DNA of 64,000 nucleotides from Heritagella_A intestinalis (GCA_904418995.1 CAJFQF010000007.1:36806-100805); one strand, 5' to 3'. Positions 16,412 to 25,296 are shown, numbered from the stretch's first letter. A program made the numbers and translations. The notes: generated by a model not told the origin, from the sequence alone.

Positions 16412-17358
16412 TTGGATTCCCTCGCTTTCTTTTGGCTTCCAAAAGGCTTTGGAAGGGTAAACCGCTCAATGAGGGGCACCAGGATATTCATGAGCACAAT
16501 GGAATAGGAAACGCCCTCGGGCAGGGACGCAAACATGCGGATGAGCATGGTAAAGACGCCGCAGCCCAAAGCGTAGACAATCCGCCCGTTGCGGCTGATG
16601 GGGCTGGTGGTGTAGTCGGTGGCCATGAAGAACGCGCCGATGAGCAGGCCGCCGGAGAGCAAATCCACCAGGGGATCCCGGCCGGCGATGAGGGAAATCA
16701 CCGCCACGGTGGCCAGATAGGTCACGGGAATCACCGGGCTGATGACCCGGCGGACTATTAAGTACACCCCGCCCAGAATCAGAGCCAGGGCGCAGGTTTC
16801 TCCCAAGCAGCCCCCGGTATTCCCCAGGAACAAATCCAGGTGGGAGAAAGTGAAGTCCCCGCCCTCCTTGAGGACGCCCAGGGGGGTGGCGGTGGTGGTG
16901 GCGTCGGTACCGTTGAGCCAGCCGAAGGCCGGGGTCCAGGTGCTCATGTCCCCGGGGAAGGAGTTCATGAGGATAATCCGGGCGGTGAGGGCCGGGTTCA
17001 CAAAGTTCTGGCCAATGCCACCAAACATCTGCTTGACCACCACAATGGCCACCATCCCGCCAAAGGCCGCCATGAGGGGGTTCAGGGAAACCGGCAGGTT
17101 AAAGGCCAGCAGCAGGCCGGTGACGATACAGGACAAATCCGGCACGGTGTTGGAGCGCTTCATAATTTTGCGGCTCACATATTCGCTGAGCACGCAGGAC
17201 AGCACCGTCACCGCCGCCAGCAGCAGGGCCCGGGGCCCGAAAAACACAAAGGAGGCGATGAGGGCAGGACATAGGGCGATAATTACATCCAGCATAATCC
17301 GCTGGGTGGAAGCGCCGCTGCGCAGGTGCGGCGACGAGGATACAAGGAGCTTTTCCAT
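16408..17358 (-). CDS. rnfD: Rnf complex subunit D, ion-translocating membrane flavoprotein
   Basis: The main channel-forming subunit, homologous to NqrB. It is 316 residues long with eight to ten hydrophobic helices and the FMN attachment region GTDATTTATPLG around residue 160. GIGQNFVNPALTARIIL is highly conserved in the family. Its ATG overlaps the rnfC stop (TGATG), so the genes are coupled. Confidence 0.96.
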   Translation of the reverse strand: MEKLLVSSSPHLRSGASTQRIMLDVIIALCPALIASFVFFGPRALLLAAVTVLSCVLSEYVSRKIMKRSNTVPDLSCIVTGLLLAFNLPVSLNPLMAAFGGMVAIVVVKQMFGGIGQNFVNPALTARIILMNSFPGDMSTWTPAFGWLNGTDATTTATPLGVLKEGGDFTFSHLDLFLGNTGGCLGETCALALILGGVYLIVRRVISPVIPVTYLATVAVISLIAGRDPLVDLLSGGLLIGAFFMATDYTTSPISRNGRIVYALGCGVFTMLIRMFASLPEGVSYSIVLMNILVPLIERFTLPKPFGSQKKARESK

Positions 17359-18695
17359 CAGCGTTTCCCTCCTGCTTGTTTCACATAGGATTTGCCCAGC
17401 CGGATGGCCTGGACCAGGCGGCGGTTGGCGGGGCAGTTATAGGCGCAGCTGCCGCACTCCATGCAGGTCATAATGCCGCGCTTTTCCAGGGATTCCACGT
17501 CCTTCTGCTCTGTGTACTGCTCCAGCAGGGTGGGCACCAGGAGCATGGGGCAGCTCTCCACGCACCGGCCGCACCGGATACAGGCGGTGGGCTCGGGCAG
17601 CTGGGCGTCCGCCTCCCAAAAGGCCAGGACGGCGTTGTTTTGCTTCAAAATGGGCAGGGAATCATCGGTCAGGGCCAAGCCCATCATGGGGCCGCCCATG
17701 AGGAGCTTCCGGGGAGGCTGGGCATAGCCGCCGCAGAATTCGATGACCTGGGCAATCCGGGTCCCGATGGGAACCAGCACGTTTTTCGGCTCCTTGATGG
17801 CAGAGCCATCGATGGTGACGCGCTTTTTCACCAGGGGCATCCCCGTGCGCAGATAGTCCGCCAGGAAGGCTATGGAGGTGATGTTCATCACCAGGCAGCC
17901 CACATCGGCGGGGAGCTTGCCTGTGGGAATCCGGCGGCCGGTACACGCCTGCACCAGCACTTTTTCGGCGCCCTGGGGATAGCGGGATTTCAAGGCCAGC
18001 ACCCGCACATGGTTTTCCGGGTCACGCTGGTCGTCCTCGGCGATTTTGGAGAGGATCTCAATGACGTCGGGCTTGTTGTTTTCCACGGCGATGAGAACGC
18101 GCTCCACTCCCAGGATTTTTTTCACCGCGTAGACGCCGTCCAGCACGGAACCGGAATTCTCCAGGGCTTCCCGGTGGTCGGCGGTGACATAGGGCTCACA
18201 CTCGGCGGCGTTGACGATGAGGGTGTCGATTTTGCCCAGGGCGTTGAGCTTGCTGTGGGCTGGGAAGCCCGCTCCGCCCAAGCCCACCAGGCCGGATTCC
18301 CGCACGGCGGCCAGGAACTGCTCCGGGCTGTCCACTACGGGAGGACAGATGGCCGGGTCCGGCTCCATGAGGCCGTCGGAATCAATGACCACAGCGTCGC
18401 ACACCTGGCCCCCGGGAAGCATCACCGGCTGAATCGCCGAGACAGTGCCGGACACGCTGGCGTGGATGGGCGCGCTGACAAAGGCGTCGCTGTCGGCAAT
18501 TTTCTGGCCCAGATAGACATGGTCGCCTTTTTTCACCAGGGGCTGGCAGGGGGCGCCGATATGCTGCTGCATGGGCAGGGTCACCTGCTTTGGCGCAGGC
18601 AGGACGGCCGTGGGAATCTGGCTGGTATGTTTGTGATGGGGTACCCTGGCCCCGCCGTGGGTGCGGAAGGGGCGTTTCGGGAAGGTCCATTCCAT
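17358..18695 (-). CDS. rnfC: Rnf complex subunit C, NADH-binding Fe-S flavoprotein
   Basis: The peripheral subunit that oxidises or reduces NAD. The N-terminal segment (VPHHKHTSQIP) is followed by the NADH/FMN domain with ESGLVGLGGAGFPAHSKL and VNAAECEPY. Two ferredoxin motifs lie at the C-terminus (CIRCGRCVESCP and CMECGSCAYNCP). Start ATG 18695 has AAAAAAGGAG at eight bases; the GTG three codons upstream overlaps that site and is unlikely. It opens the rnfCDGEAB cluster and lies 53 bases after the Gx transporter gene. Confidence 0.96.
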   Translation of the reverse strand: MEWTFPKRPFRTHGGARVPHHKHTSQIPTAVLPAPKQVTLPMQQHIGAPCQPLVKKGDHVYLGQKIADSDAFVSAPIHASVSGTVSAIQPVMLPGGQVCDAVVIDSDGLMEPDPAICPPVVDSPEQFLAAVRESGLVGLGGAGFPAHSKLNALGKIDTLIVNAAECEPYVTADHREALENSGSVLDGVYAVKKILGVERVLIAVENNKPDVIEILSKIAEDDQRDPENHVRVLALKSRYPQGAEKVLVQACTGRRIPTGKLPADVGCLVMNITSIAFLADYLRTGMPLVKKRVTIDGSAIKEPKNVLVPIGTRIAQVIEFCGGYAQPPRKLLMGGPMMGLALTDDSLPILKQNNAVLAFWEADAQLPEPTACIRCGRCVESCPMLLVPTLLEQYTEQKDVESLEKRGIMTCMECGSCAYNCPANRRLVQAIRLGKSYVKQAGGKR

Positions 18696-18748
18696 CAGCT
18701 TCACTCCTTTTTTCTATATTTCTATGGTAAACAGGGGAAAGGGAATTC

Positions 18749-19264
18749 TTAAAGTTGGGATACGATCCGGTTTAACGGCGGCAGGAGGATGCCCAGGGCC
18801 AGGCCGGTGAGGGCCCCGGTGGCCGCTCCCAGCAGCGCCAGGAATGGCACATAAAATAATACCGCCTCCGACGTGAGAACGCAAGCCACTGCCAGCTGGG
18901 CCCCGTTATGGGCCAATGCCCCCGCCGCGCTGGAACCGATAAGCCCAAACCCCAGCTTCCGCAGGAACAGCCACAGCACCAGGGTGCTCAAAAGGCTCCC
19001 GGCGGTGCTCATCAGCCCCGCCGTCACGCCCCGGGTCAGGAAGGCGAAAAGGCCTTTTGTCAGGGCAATGGCCATGGCCGGCCCCAATCCCAGGTTCCCG
19101 ACGGCGTACATACTCACAATATTGGAAAGCCCCAGCTTGGCTCCCGGAGGCATCCCGGGAATGGGGGGCAGCAGGGATTCCAGCAGGGAGAGCACCAGGG
19201 CTACCGCTGCCAGAATTCCCGTAAAGGCTACAAATTTTGCAGAAGAACGTGCTGTTTTCACCAT
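18749..19264 (-). CDS. Gx transporter family membrane protein (formerly heptaprenyl diphosphate synthase component I-like)
   Basis: A 171-residue protein with five or six hydrophobic helices. The family signature is visible as LLESLLPPIPGMPPGAKLGLSNIV, followed by GLMSTAGSLLSTLV. Proteins of this family sit next to rnf and NusG-II genes in very many Clostridia; they are named Gx transporters after the glycine-rich helix and resemble ECF-type substrate-binding membrane units. The substrate is not known and could be an isoprenoid or quinone-like molecule. It starts 10 bases after the NusG-II gene. Confidence 0.85.
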   Translation of the reverse strand: MVKTARSSAKFVAFTGILAAVALVLSLLESLLPPIPGMPPGAKLGLSNIVSMYAVGNLGLGPAMAIALTKGLFAFLTRGVTAGLMSTAGSLLSTLVLWLFLRKLGFGLIGSSAAGALAHNGAQLAVACVLTSEAVLFYVPFLALLGAATGALTGLALGILLPPLNRIVSQL

Positions 19265-19274
19265 TCGTCCCCCT

Positions 19275-19670
19275 TTATCCGGTTGTGGCGTCCAGGCCGC
19301 CGTTGGTGTCTTCCCCGATCATCCGCACCGCCACCCGGGCCGGCAGGCACACGGCGCTCTGGCCCGGCCGGGTCAGTACGCCGGTATTCACGCAGATTTG
19401 GTCCGGGCAGGCGGACTCTGTAATAGCAATCTCTCCCGGCCCCACCTGGATGGTCACGGGAATCTCCCCGTCCAGATGGATTTCTTCCGTCTCGGTGACC
19501 CGGCTCAAATCAATCCGGCGGAGCTCCTGTCCGTTCTGCTCAATGACTGCCACTGGGGCGGCGTCTCCCCGGGGAATCCAGGACAGGAACCCCAAAGCGG
19601 CGATAAGCACCGCCGCCAGAAATACCAGCAAATCCCGTTTGCGGAATAGCCGGAACTCCCGCCCGGCCAT
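19275..19670 (-). CDS. NusG domain II-containing membrane-anchored protein, 131 aa
   Basis: One N-terminal membrane helix (about residues 14-31) and an extracytoplasmic beta domain. The domain shows VAVIEQNGQELRRIDLS and the conserved ESACPDQICVNTG motif with a Cys pair, ending in VCLPARVAVRM. Only the NusG domain II fold is shared with true NusG; there is no transcription domain. Start ATG 19670 overlaps the apbE stop (TGATG). It always appears with ApbE and Gx genes, so a role in Rnf maturation or in an associated electron-transfer chain is plausible. Confidence 0.85.
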   Translation of the reverse strand: MAGREFRLFRKRDLLVFLAAVLIAALGFLSWIPRGDAAPVAVIEQNGQELRRIDLSRVTETEEIHLDGEIPVTIQVGPGEIAITESACPDQICVNTGVLTRPGQSAVCLPARVAVRMIGEDTNGGLDATTG

Positions 19671-20734
19671 CACAGGGCCTCCTGGGAGACGGTGTAGCCG
19701 TCGGCCGTCAGTTCAAAATCCAGCTCTCCCGCCACAGTGACGTGGTGAGCTTCGTCCACAAACACGGCGCTGGCCCCCATTTCTTTCAGTACCGGCAGGC
19801 TGTCCTCCAAGCCCAGCACAAAGCAGGCCGTGGCCAGGGCGTCGCTGACCGCCCCGTTTTCATGGACTACCGTCACGGACAACAGGCCCGTTTCCGCCGG
19901 ATAGCCGGTTTTCGGGTCCAGCAGGTGGTGATAGGTGACCCCATCCTGGGTAAAGGTCTTTTCATAGCTGCCGGAGGTGGACACGCAGCAGGCTTCCAAA
20001 TTCAGCACGCCCAAACCATTGGTGGCTTCCCCTTCCGGGTCCCGGACCGCCACCCGCCAGGGGGTGCCGTCGGGCTTGCTGCCATAGAGGCCGATGCTGC
20101 CCCCTACGGCCACAACGCCCCCGGTAAGGCCGGCGTCTTCGTAGATTTCCAGGGCGGTATCGCAGGCCGCCCCTTTGCCCACGCCCCCCAAATCCACGCC
20201 GTTGCCGTGGTTCCGCAGGGAAGCGGTGTTGTCCTGGGTGTTGATGCGCAGGAACTCATAGCCGATGGAGGGGAGCAGTTCCTGAATTTGGGAATCCTCC
20301 GGCAGGGTGGGCTCCTCCGCGTCGAAATTCCACAGGGCGCTGACAGGCAGGATCGTGGGGTCGTAGGCTCCGCCGCTGGCCTGGGCCACAGAGAGGGCCT
20401 CCTCCAGTACCTGAATGGTGCGGGCGTCCAGCTCCAGCCATTCAGTGCCGGCGGCGGTGTTGAGCTTTTCCATATCGGAATCCGCCACCCGCCAGGAAAT
20501 CAGATTTTCCAGCTCCGTCACTGCGGAGGCGGTTTCCGAAGCGGCCTCCTCGGCGCCGGTTCCATAGAGGGTCTGCTGGACATAGGAGCCCATGGCCCAG
20601 GAGGTGGATTCATAGCCAGAGGAGGACTGGGGATACAGAAGCATACAGGCCAGGATGGCCGCCAGCAGGATGATACACGCGCCGGCAATGGCCGTCCATT
20701 TTTTCAAAGAGGGAAGGGAATCCGTGTGTTTCAT
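19670..20734 (-). CDS. apbE: FAD:protein FMN transferase
   Basis: Attaches FMN covalently to threonine in RnfG and RnfD outside the membrane, using FAD. An N-terminal membrane or signal segment (residues about 14-32) is followed by the ApbE domain with HGNGVDLGGVGKGAACD, the HHLLDPKTGYPAETG loop and the metal-binding SDALATACFVLG. Start ATG 20734 is preceded by GGAGG at five bases; the earlier ATG 20746 has no ribosome site. The clustering with the Rnf genes is direct support for the function. A leader hairpin (about 20761-20789) lies upstream. Confidence 0.93.
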   Translation of the reverse strand: MKHTDSLPSLKKWTAIAGACIILLAAILACMLLYPQSSSGYESTSWAMGSYVQQTLYGTGAEEAASETASAVTELENLISWRVADSDMEKLNTAAGTEWLELDARTIQVLEEALSVAQASGGAYDPTILPVSALWNFDAEEPTLPEDSQIQELLPSIGYEFLRINTQDNTASLRNHGNGVDLGGVGKGAACDTALEIYEDAGLTGGVVAVGGSIGLYGSKPDGTPWRVAVRDPEGEATNGLGVLNLEACCVSTSGSYEKTFTQDGVTYHHLLDPKTGYPAETGLLSVTVVHENGAVSDALATACFVLGLEDSLPVLKEMGASAVFVDEAHHVTVAGELDFELTADGYTVSQEAL

Positions 20735-20799
20735 AGTCGCCTCCATTTTAAGAGTCCAACGGGGAGCGGGCCTTTTCCCGGCTCCCGCAGCTTAGGAAC

Positions 20800-20805
20800 A
20801 GTATA
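20800..20805 (-). promoter_or_regulatory. Candidate -10 element for the apbE-rnf operon
   Basis: TATACT on the minus strand lies 66 bases before apbE, but only a weak -35 is seen (T-rich, about 17 bases further). The transcript would include a GGGAGC-rich hairpin at about 20761-20789. Confidence 0.35.
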
Positions 20806-20936
20806 GCATAGTTCTTTCGGCAAGAAAAGAAAAGAATCCTTCCGGTGCTGGTGTTTTTGGTGATTCTGTGGTACGATAAAGTAGAAAAAGAAAAACAAAC
20901 TCTCTCAGAAAAATAGAGAAAGGAAGTGAAGCGCAA

Positions 20937-21902
20937 ATGCTGGATATAGTAGCGCTTGGCGAGTTGTTGGTGGATTTGGTACATAAAGGGGACAACGAGG
21001 CCGGATACCCCATCCTGCACGCCAACCCCGGCGGCGCGCCCGCCAATTTCCTGTGCGCGGCGGCGGCCTGCGGGGCCCAGACCGCCATGATCGGCAAGGT
21101 GGGCAGCGACGCTTTTGGCCGTATGCTCACAGAAACCCTCACAGAGCGGGGCGTCAATGTACAGGGCGTTACCGCCACTCCGGAAGCCTTTACCACCCTG
21201 GCCTTTGTCACGGTGGATCAAAACGGGGACCGGGAATTTTCCTTCGCCCGCAAGCCCGGGGCGGATATGACCCTTTCCGTAGAGGATTTGCGGTACAGCC
21301 TGCTGCGGAATACCCGTGCCTTCCATTTTGGCACCATCTCCATGACCGCTGAGCCGTCCCGCACAGCTACCCGGAAGGCCGTGGAAATTGCCCGGGAATC
21401 CGGGGCCATGATTACCTTTGACCCCAATTATCGGGCGTCCCTGTGGCGCGATGAGGGCGAAGCAGCGGAGCAGATGCTCTGGGGCGTGAAGAACGCCGAT
21501 ATTGTCAAGATCAGCGAGGAGGAAATCCGCCTGCTCCTCAACGAGACGCCGGAAGAAGGGGCCCGCCGTCTGGTGGAAAAATTCCATGTGAAGCTGGCGC
21601 TGGTGACCCTGGGCGAAAAGGGTGTCTTTTTTGCCAGTAAAAACGCCAGCGGCCTGGTGTTTGCCTTCCGTGACCTGAAACCGGTGGACGCTACCGGGGC
21701 GGGGGATATTTTTGCCGGCAGCGCCATTACCAGAATTTTGCAGAGCGGCAAAGCCCCGGAAGAGCTCACCTGTGAGGAGCTGACGGAGATCTGCCGGTTT
21801 GCCAACGCCGCAGCGGGGATTTCCGTGACCCGGAGCGGCGGGATTCCCAGTATCCCCAAGAGCGCAGAGGTGGAGGCTTATCTCACAAAGCAGCAGGGAT
21901 AA
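20937..21902 (+). CDS. PfkB-family carbohydrate kinase, probably fructokinase, 321 aa
   Basis: Phosphorylates a sugar with ATP in the cytoplasm. The family signatures are present: GELLVDLVHKGDNEAGYPIL leading to NPGGAPANFLCAAA near the N-terminus, and DATGAGDIFAGS with the catalytic base Asp near residue 255. ITFDPNYRASLW and KISEEEIRLL are typical of bacterial fructokinases. AAAGGAAG precedes ATG 20937. It stands as a single gene between the divergent apbE operon and a serine hydrolase. Another hexose or ribose substrate remains possible. Confidence 0.9.
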   Translation: MLDIVALGELLVDLVHKGDNEAGYPILHANPGGAPANFLCAAAACGAQTAMIGKVGSDAFGRMLTETLTERGVNVQGVTATPEAFTTLAFVTVDQNGDREFSFARKPGADMTLSVEDLRYSLLRNTRAFHFGTISMTAEPSRTATRKAVEIARESGAMITFDPNYRASLWRDEGEAAEQMLWGVKNADIVKISEEEIRLLLNETPEEGARRLVEKFHVKLALVTLGEKGVFFASKNASGLVFAFRDLKPVDATGAGDIFAGSAITRILQSGKAPEELTCEELTEICRFANAAAGISVTRSGGIPSIPKSAEVEAYLTKQQG

Positions 21903-21957
21903 CAGGCTACGCAGTGTGTGATTTCAATCCGCGGGAAAACGAAAGGTGGAGTTGAAT

Positions 21958-23433
21958 TTGGAATTGCAAAGAGTTACGCCGGAATCCGTGGGAGTGCGTT
22001 CCCAGGGAATCCTATCATTTTTAAAGGCGCTGAAGTCCCGGGGTCTGGAAGCTCACAGCCTGATGATTCTGCGCCACGGCAAGGTGTGCGCCGAGGGCTG
22101 GTGGCGGCCTTATGGCCCCCGGGTAGCCCACCCCATTTTTTCCTTCAGCAAGTCTTTTACCTCCACGGCTATCGGCTTTGCCGAGCAGGAGGGCCTCTTA
22201 AAGCTGGAAGAGCGGGTGGTGGATATTTTTCCGGATTTGCTGCCGGAGACCGTCTCCGATAATTTGCGGGAAATGAACCTGTATCACCTGCTGACCATGA
22301 CCTGCGGTCACGATACCGAGGAGCCTTCCTGGGACCATCCCGACTGGATTCGGCGGTTTCTGGCCCATCCGGTGCTCCATAAGCCCGGCGCTCATTTCCT
22401 CTATAATACCCAAGGCACCAACCTGTTGGCGGCAGTGCTCTACCGCAAGACCGGAGAGCACCTGTTGGACTACCTGCGTCCCCGGCTGCTGGAGCCTTTG
22501 GGAATCACAGGAGCAACTTGCGCCAAGCTGTCCGACGGTACGGATATGGGCGGCGGTGGATTTTGCGTATGTACAGAGGATTTGGCCCGGTTTATGCAGT
22601 TCGTTTTGCAAAAGGGCCTTTGGGAAGGAAAACGGCTGCTCAATGACCGGTGGTTCCGGTGCGCCTGCACCAAACAGGTGGAGAATTACGGAGAGAAGGA
22701 TTGGGGCCGGGGCTACGGCTTCCAGTTCTGGCAGTGTACGCCGTGGGGCGTTTTCCGGGCAGACGGAGCTTTCGGCCAATTCGGCATCGCCATTCCTCAG
22801 AAGGATGCGGTAGTGGTAATTACCAGCGCAGTGGAGATGATGCAGAAAGTGCTGGACTGTGTGTGGGAATTCCTGCTGCCTGCCATGGATGACGGCTCCC
22901 TGCCCGGGGACGATGCTGCAGCGGCCCGGTTCCGCCGTAAGCTGTCCCATTTGGAAATCCATCCCTTCCCCGCCAGCTGCAGCGGCTCTAATGAAGCCCT
23001 GTTCCAGGGGAAGAAATTGATCCCGGAAAAACCCCTCTGCGGCTTTGACCAGCTCATCGGCATAGTAGGACCCGGGCTGGTGGAGTTCGGCGGGCCTTTG
23101 ACGTCCCTGGGATTTTCCTTTGGTTTGGGGGAGATGACCCTATCCGTCAAGCAGGAGGGAGCAGAATTCTCCCTTCCCGTGGGCATGGACGGCCATTTCC
23201 GCACCACAGAAACCCCGGTGGGAGATTATGCCGCCCAGGGCCGTTGGCGCAGCCATGGGGTTTTGGAGATAGAAGTCCGCCGGCTGGGAGTGAGCCTTTC
23301 CGGCGCCCGCCTGCTGTTCCGATTGGCGGCGGACGGCTCTATGAAGCTGGAACGGGACGATATTCTTCCCTGTGAAAACAGCGGTTCCTTCTCCATGGAA
23401 CCCGTAGTTCTGCGGGAAGCAGGCCGGAACTAA
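21958..23433 (+). CDS. Class C beta-lactamase-like serine hydrolase, 491 aa
   Basis: The N-terminal 320 residues form a penicillin-recognising hydrolase domain. The nucleophile motif FSFSKSF (SxxK) and the second motif FLYNTQGTN (YxN) are both intact, and a DGAFGQFGIAIP segment stands where the third, glycine-rich motif is expected. No signal peptide is visible, so it should be cytoplasmic, and esterase or D-amino peptidase activity is more likely than resistance. The last 160 residues are an extra beta-rich domain. Start TTG 21958 has AAAGGTGG at seven bases; GTG 21946 is the alternative. A bidirectional terminator follows. Confidence 0.88.
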   Translation: MELQRVTPESVGVRSQGILSFLKALKSRGLEAHSLMILRHGKVCAEGWWRPYGPRVAHPIFSFSKSFTSTAIGFAEQEGLLKLEERVVDIFPDLLPETVSDNLREMNLYHLLTMTCGHDTEEPSWDHPDWIRRFLAHPVLHKPGAHFLYNTQGTNLLAAVLYRKTGEHLLDYLRPRLLEPLGITGATCAKLSDGTDMGGGGFCVCTEDLARFMQFVLQKGLWEGKRLLNDRWFRCACTKQVENYGEKDWGRGYGFQFWQCTPWGVFRADGAFGQFGIAIPQKDAVVVITSAVEMMQKVLDCVWEFLLPAMDDGSLPGDDAAAARFRRKLSHLEIHPFPASCSGSNEALFQGKKLIPEKPLCGFDQLIGIVGPGLVEFGGPLTSLGFSFGLGEMTLSVKQEGAEFSLPVGMDGHFRTTETPVGDYAAQGRWRSHGVLEIEVRRLGVSLSGARLLFRLAADGSMKLERDDILPCENSGSFSMEPVVLREAGRN

Positions 23434-23458
23434 TTTAAATACTGCAAATGGAAAAAGG

Positions 23459-23494
23459 AACGCCCGGAGGAAATCACATGCCTCCGGGCGTTTT
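23459..23494. terminator. Bidirectional terminator between convergent genes
   Basis: A perfect 12-bp stem (23459-23470 with 23481-23492) and 10-base loop, with T on the plus strand and A-rich sequence before it. It serves the hydrolase and the AraC gene. Confidence 0.85.
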
Positions 23495-23501
23495 GCAGCT
23501 T

Positions 23502-24443
23502 TTATCCCTGATATTGTTTCCGGTATTCTGTGGGCAGCACCTGGGCGGCCTCTTTAAAGGCCTTAGTAAATTTTCCCTGGGTCTCATAGCCCACCTTTTG
23601 GGCAATGACGGCTATGCTGTCGTTGGTTTCCCGCAGGAGCTTGCGGGCCTGTTCCATCCGGTATTCCTTTACGTAAGAGGCGATAGGCATCCCGTACACC
23701 GCCTTAAAAACGGATTTCAGGGAAGAAGTGTTGATGAGGTACTTTTTCGCCAGGAATTCAATGGTAAACCGTTGGTCCAGATGGGCCACCAGGAAATCCC
23801 GAATCTCCCGGATGCGCTCCGTCTGCTGGGAGCCGTATTGGGTCAGGGCCTGCTGGCTTTCCGGCTCCATCTGCTGGAGATACAGAAGGAGTTCCAGGGC
23901 CTTGAGCTTGTAATACGGCGTCCGCATAGGCGGCTTCAGGCCGTAGAGGGGTGCAAAAATCCCCTGAATCTCACGGTTGGAAGGGATGCCCAGGGGCTTA
24001 CCCGGGGCGCAGAATTTTTCATAAAGCGCCTGGGGGGCAAAGCCTGCTTCCCGGAGAAGGGCTGGGCATTCCCGGGCCAGGATCTGCAGGTCTGCGGTCA
24101 CGGCAATCCCCTCGTACCAGCCCAAAGGCAAAGCCATCTCGGAATCCGCGCAGCATCCCAGGGAGTGCAGGCACAGATCTCCCGGCCCCAGATAGACGGC
24201 GGCGCCCCGCATATTCCAGCCCATGCGGCCGGCGCGGCAGTGGTTGATTTCCAGGACGCTGTCCATAGCTTTGTGGCAGAACTGCACCCGGTCCGCCTGA
24301 TATTGATGGAGGGAAACCTCAATGCCGGGAAACACCGAGAAGCTCTCAATACGTCCCTTCCCCCGGGTACAGGCTGTCAGCGCTTCCCAGGGCTTGGGAA
24401 ACGGGCCGGGATGATGGGTAACGGAAAAGGTGCCTTGGGGCAC
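23502..24443 (-). CDS. AraC-family transcriptional regulator, about 313 aa
   Basis: The C-terminal 100 residues carry two helix-turn-helix motifs (FTIEFLAKKYLINTSSLKSV and SIAVIAQKVGYETQGKFTKA), typical of AraC activators. The N-terminal part is an unusual sensory domain with many cysteines (HKAMDSVLEINHCRAGRM, LCLHSLGCCAD, ECPALL). The start is uncertain: GTG 24443 has only a weak site, while the frame is open to about 24503, where GAAGGTGA is followed by ATC-ATA codons and no ATG, GTG or TTG at correct spacing. The true protein may be about 20 residues longer. It converges on the serine hydrolase, and its target is unknown. Confidence 0.88.
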   Translation of the reverse strand: MPQGTFSVTHHPGPFPKPWEALTACTRGKGRIESFSVFPGIEVSLHQYQADRVQFCHKAMDSVLEINHCRAGRMGWNMRGAAVYLGPGDLCLHSLGCCADSEMALPLGWYEGIAVTADLQILARECPALLREAGFAPQALYEKFCAPGKPLGIPSNREIQGIFAPLYGLKPPMRTPYYKLKALELLLYLQQMEPESQQALTQYGSQQTERIREIRDFLVAHLDQRFTIEFLAKKYLINTSSLKSVFKAVYGMPIASYVKEYRMEQARKLLRETNDSIAVIAQKVGYETQGKFTKAFKEAAQVLPTEYRKQYQG

Positions 24444-24540
24444 CGGTTCCAGGGCGCAGGCAATGGCCTGGGCGATTTCGGTTTCGGAACACGCTTTTAT
24501 GATACGTCACCTTCTTCCTTCCGGATGGGCCCTTGGGGCA

Positions 24541-24903
24541 TCAGGCGGAGGGGCAGGAGATTTCCACCATTTTTTCAATCATCCGGTGGAGAAGCTGGAC
24601 CTGTTCCGTGTCCGCCGCCCGGTAATAGACCTCTTTTCCCTCCCGGCGGCTGACAATGAGGCCGCTGCTTTTCAGCTGGCGCAGATGATGGGATACGGCC
24701 GGGCTGCTCATCCCCGCCCAGGAGGCCAGGTTAATGACGCATTCCTCACAGTGGCACAGGAGCCAGAAGATTCGCACCCGGTTCCCGTCGCAGAGCTGCT
24801 TGAAAATATCGGAGACGACCTGGAAATCCGATACCTTCGGCATATTTTCCAATTCCTGTTCAATGGCTTGCCCGTGGTTGTGGGGCAGCGGTGTGCTGGG
24901 CAT
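24541..24903 (-). CDS. ArsR/SmtB-family metal-sensing repressor, 120 aa
   Basis: A winged-helix dimeric repressor with a likely metal site. FWLLCHCEECVINLA holds three cysteines and a histidine where CadC/ArsR types coordinate metal, and a PHNHGQ segment near the N-terminus adds histidines. The DNA-recognition helix is around SSPAVSHHLRQLKSSGL, followed by the wing RREGKEVYYRAAD. Start ATG 24903 has AAGGGGGA upstream, better than the ATG seven codons earlier. It lies downstream of a small membrane protein gene on the same strand, which may be its target. Confidence 0.9.
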   Translation of the reverse strand: MPSTPLPHNHGQAIEQELENMPKVSDFQVVSDIFKQLCDGNRVRIFWLLCHCEECVINLASWAGMSSPAVSHHLRQLKSSGLIVSRREGKEVYYRAADTEQVQLLHRMIEKMVEISCPSA

Positions 24904-24998
24904 GGAAATTCCCCCTTTTTCCATAGTGTATCACATTTTCTCTCAAAGAGCCAGCCGAGGGGAAGAGAAGAAGTCACCGGGCCCTTTTCCACAGGAAA

Positions 24999-25280
24999 TC
25001 AGACGGTGTTTTGTTGATAGACCAGGATGGAGAGAAAGAAAAACACCAGGGCCAGCAGGGCCGCGGACAAGGACAGCCAGAGGAGTGGGACTTTCCCGGG
25101 TTCTTTTCCCGCCAAAGCGGTTCCCAGGGCAAAGGCCAGAAAAATATCGGGAAGCAGCAGGTTCAGGGAATTGGAACAAAAAGCAACGCTCCACCAGGCC
25201 ATGGCGGCCCGGATTCCGATATAAAGCAGGGAAGGGAGAAGATACCGGAGAATACGGCGCAGCAAGGATGGTTCTTCCAT
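24999..25280 (-). CDS. Hypothetical small membrane protein, 93 aa
   Basis: Three hydrophobic stretches are visible (residues about 10-35, 38-58 and 64-88) with a basic N-terminus, so it is an integral membrane protein; no family is recognised. A strong AAAAAGGGGG precedes ATG 25280, and a GC hairpin lies just upstream (25297-25332). It shares a strand with the ArsR gene 95 bases downstream. Confidence 0.65.
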   Translation of the reverse strand: MEEPSLLRRILRYLLPSLLYIGIRAAMAWWSVAFCSNSLNLLLPDIFLAFALGTALAGKEPGKVPLLWLSLSAALLALVFFFLSILVYQQNTV

Positions 25281-25296
25281 AAAGAGGCCCCCTTTT

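Noticed and set aside
19275..19670. Transcription factor NusG
   Set aside because: Only the domain II fold is present, behind a membrane anchor; there is no NGN domain.
21958..23433. Antibiotic-resistance beta-lactamase
   Set aside because: Although SxxK and YxN motifs are present, there is no signal peptide, and the extra C-terminal domain fits esterase-like serine hydrolases better.
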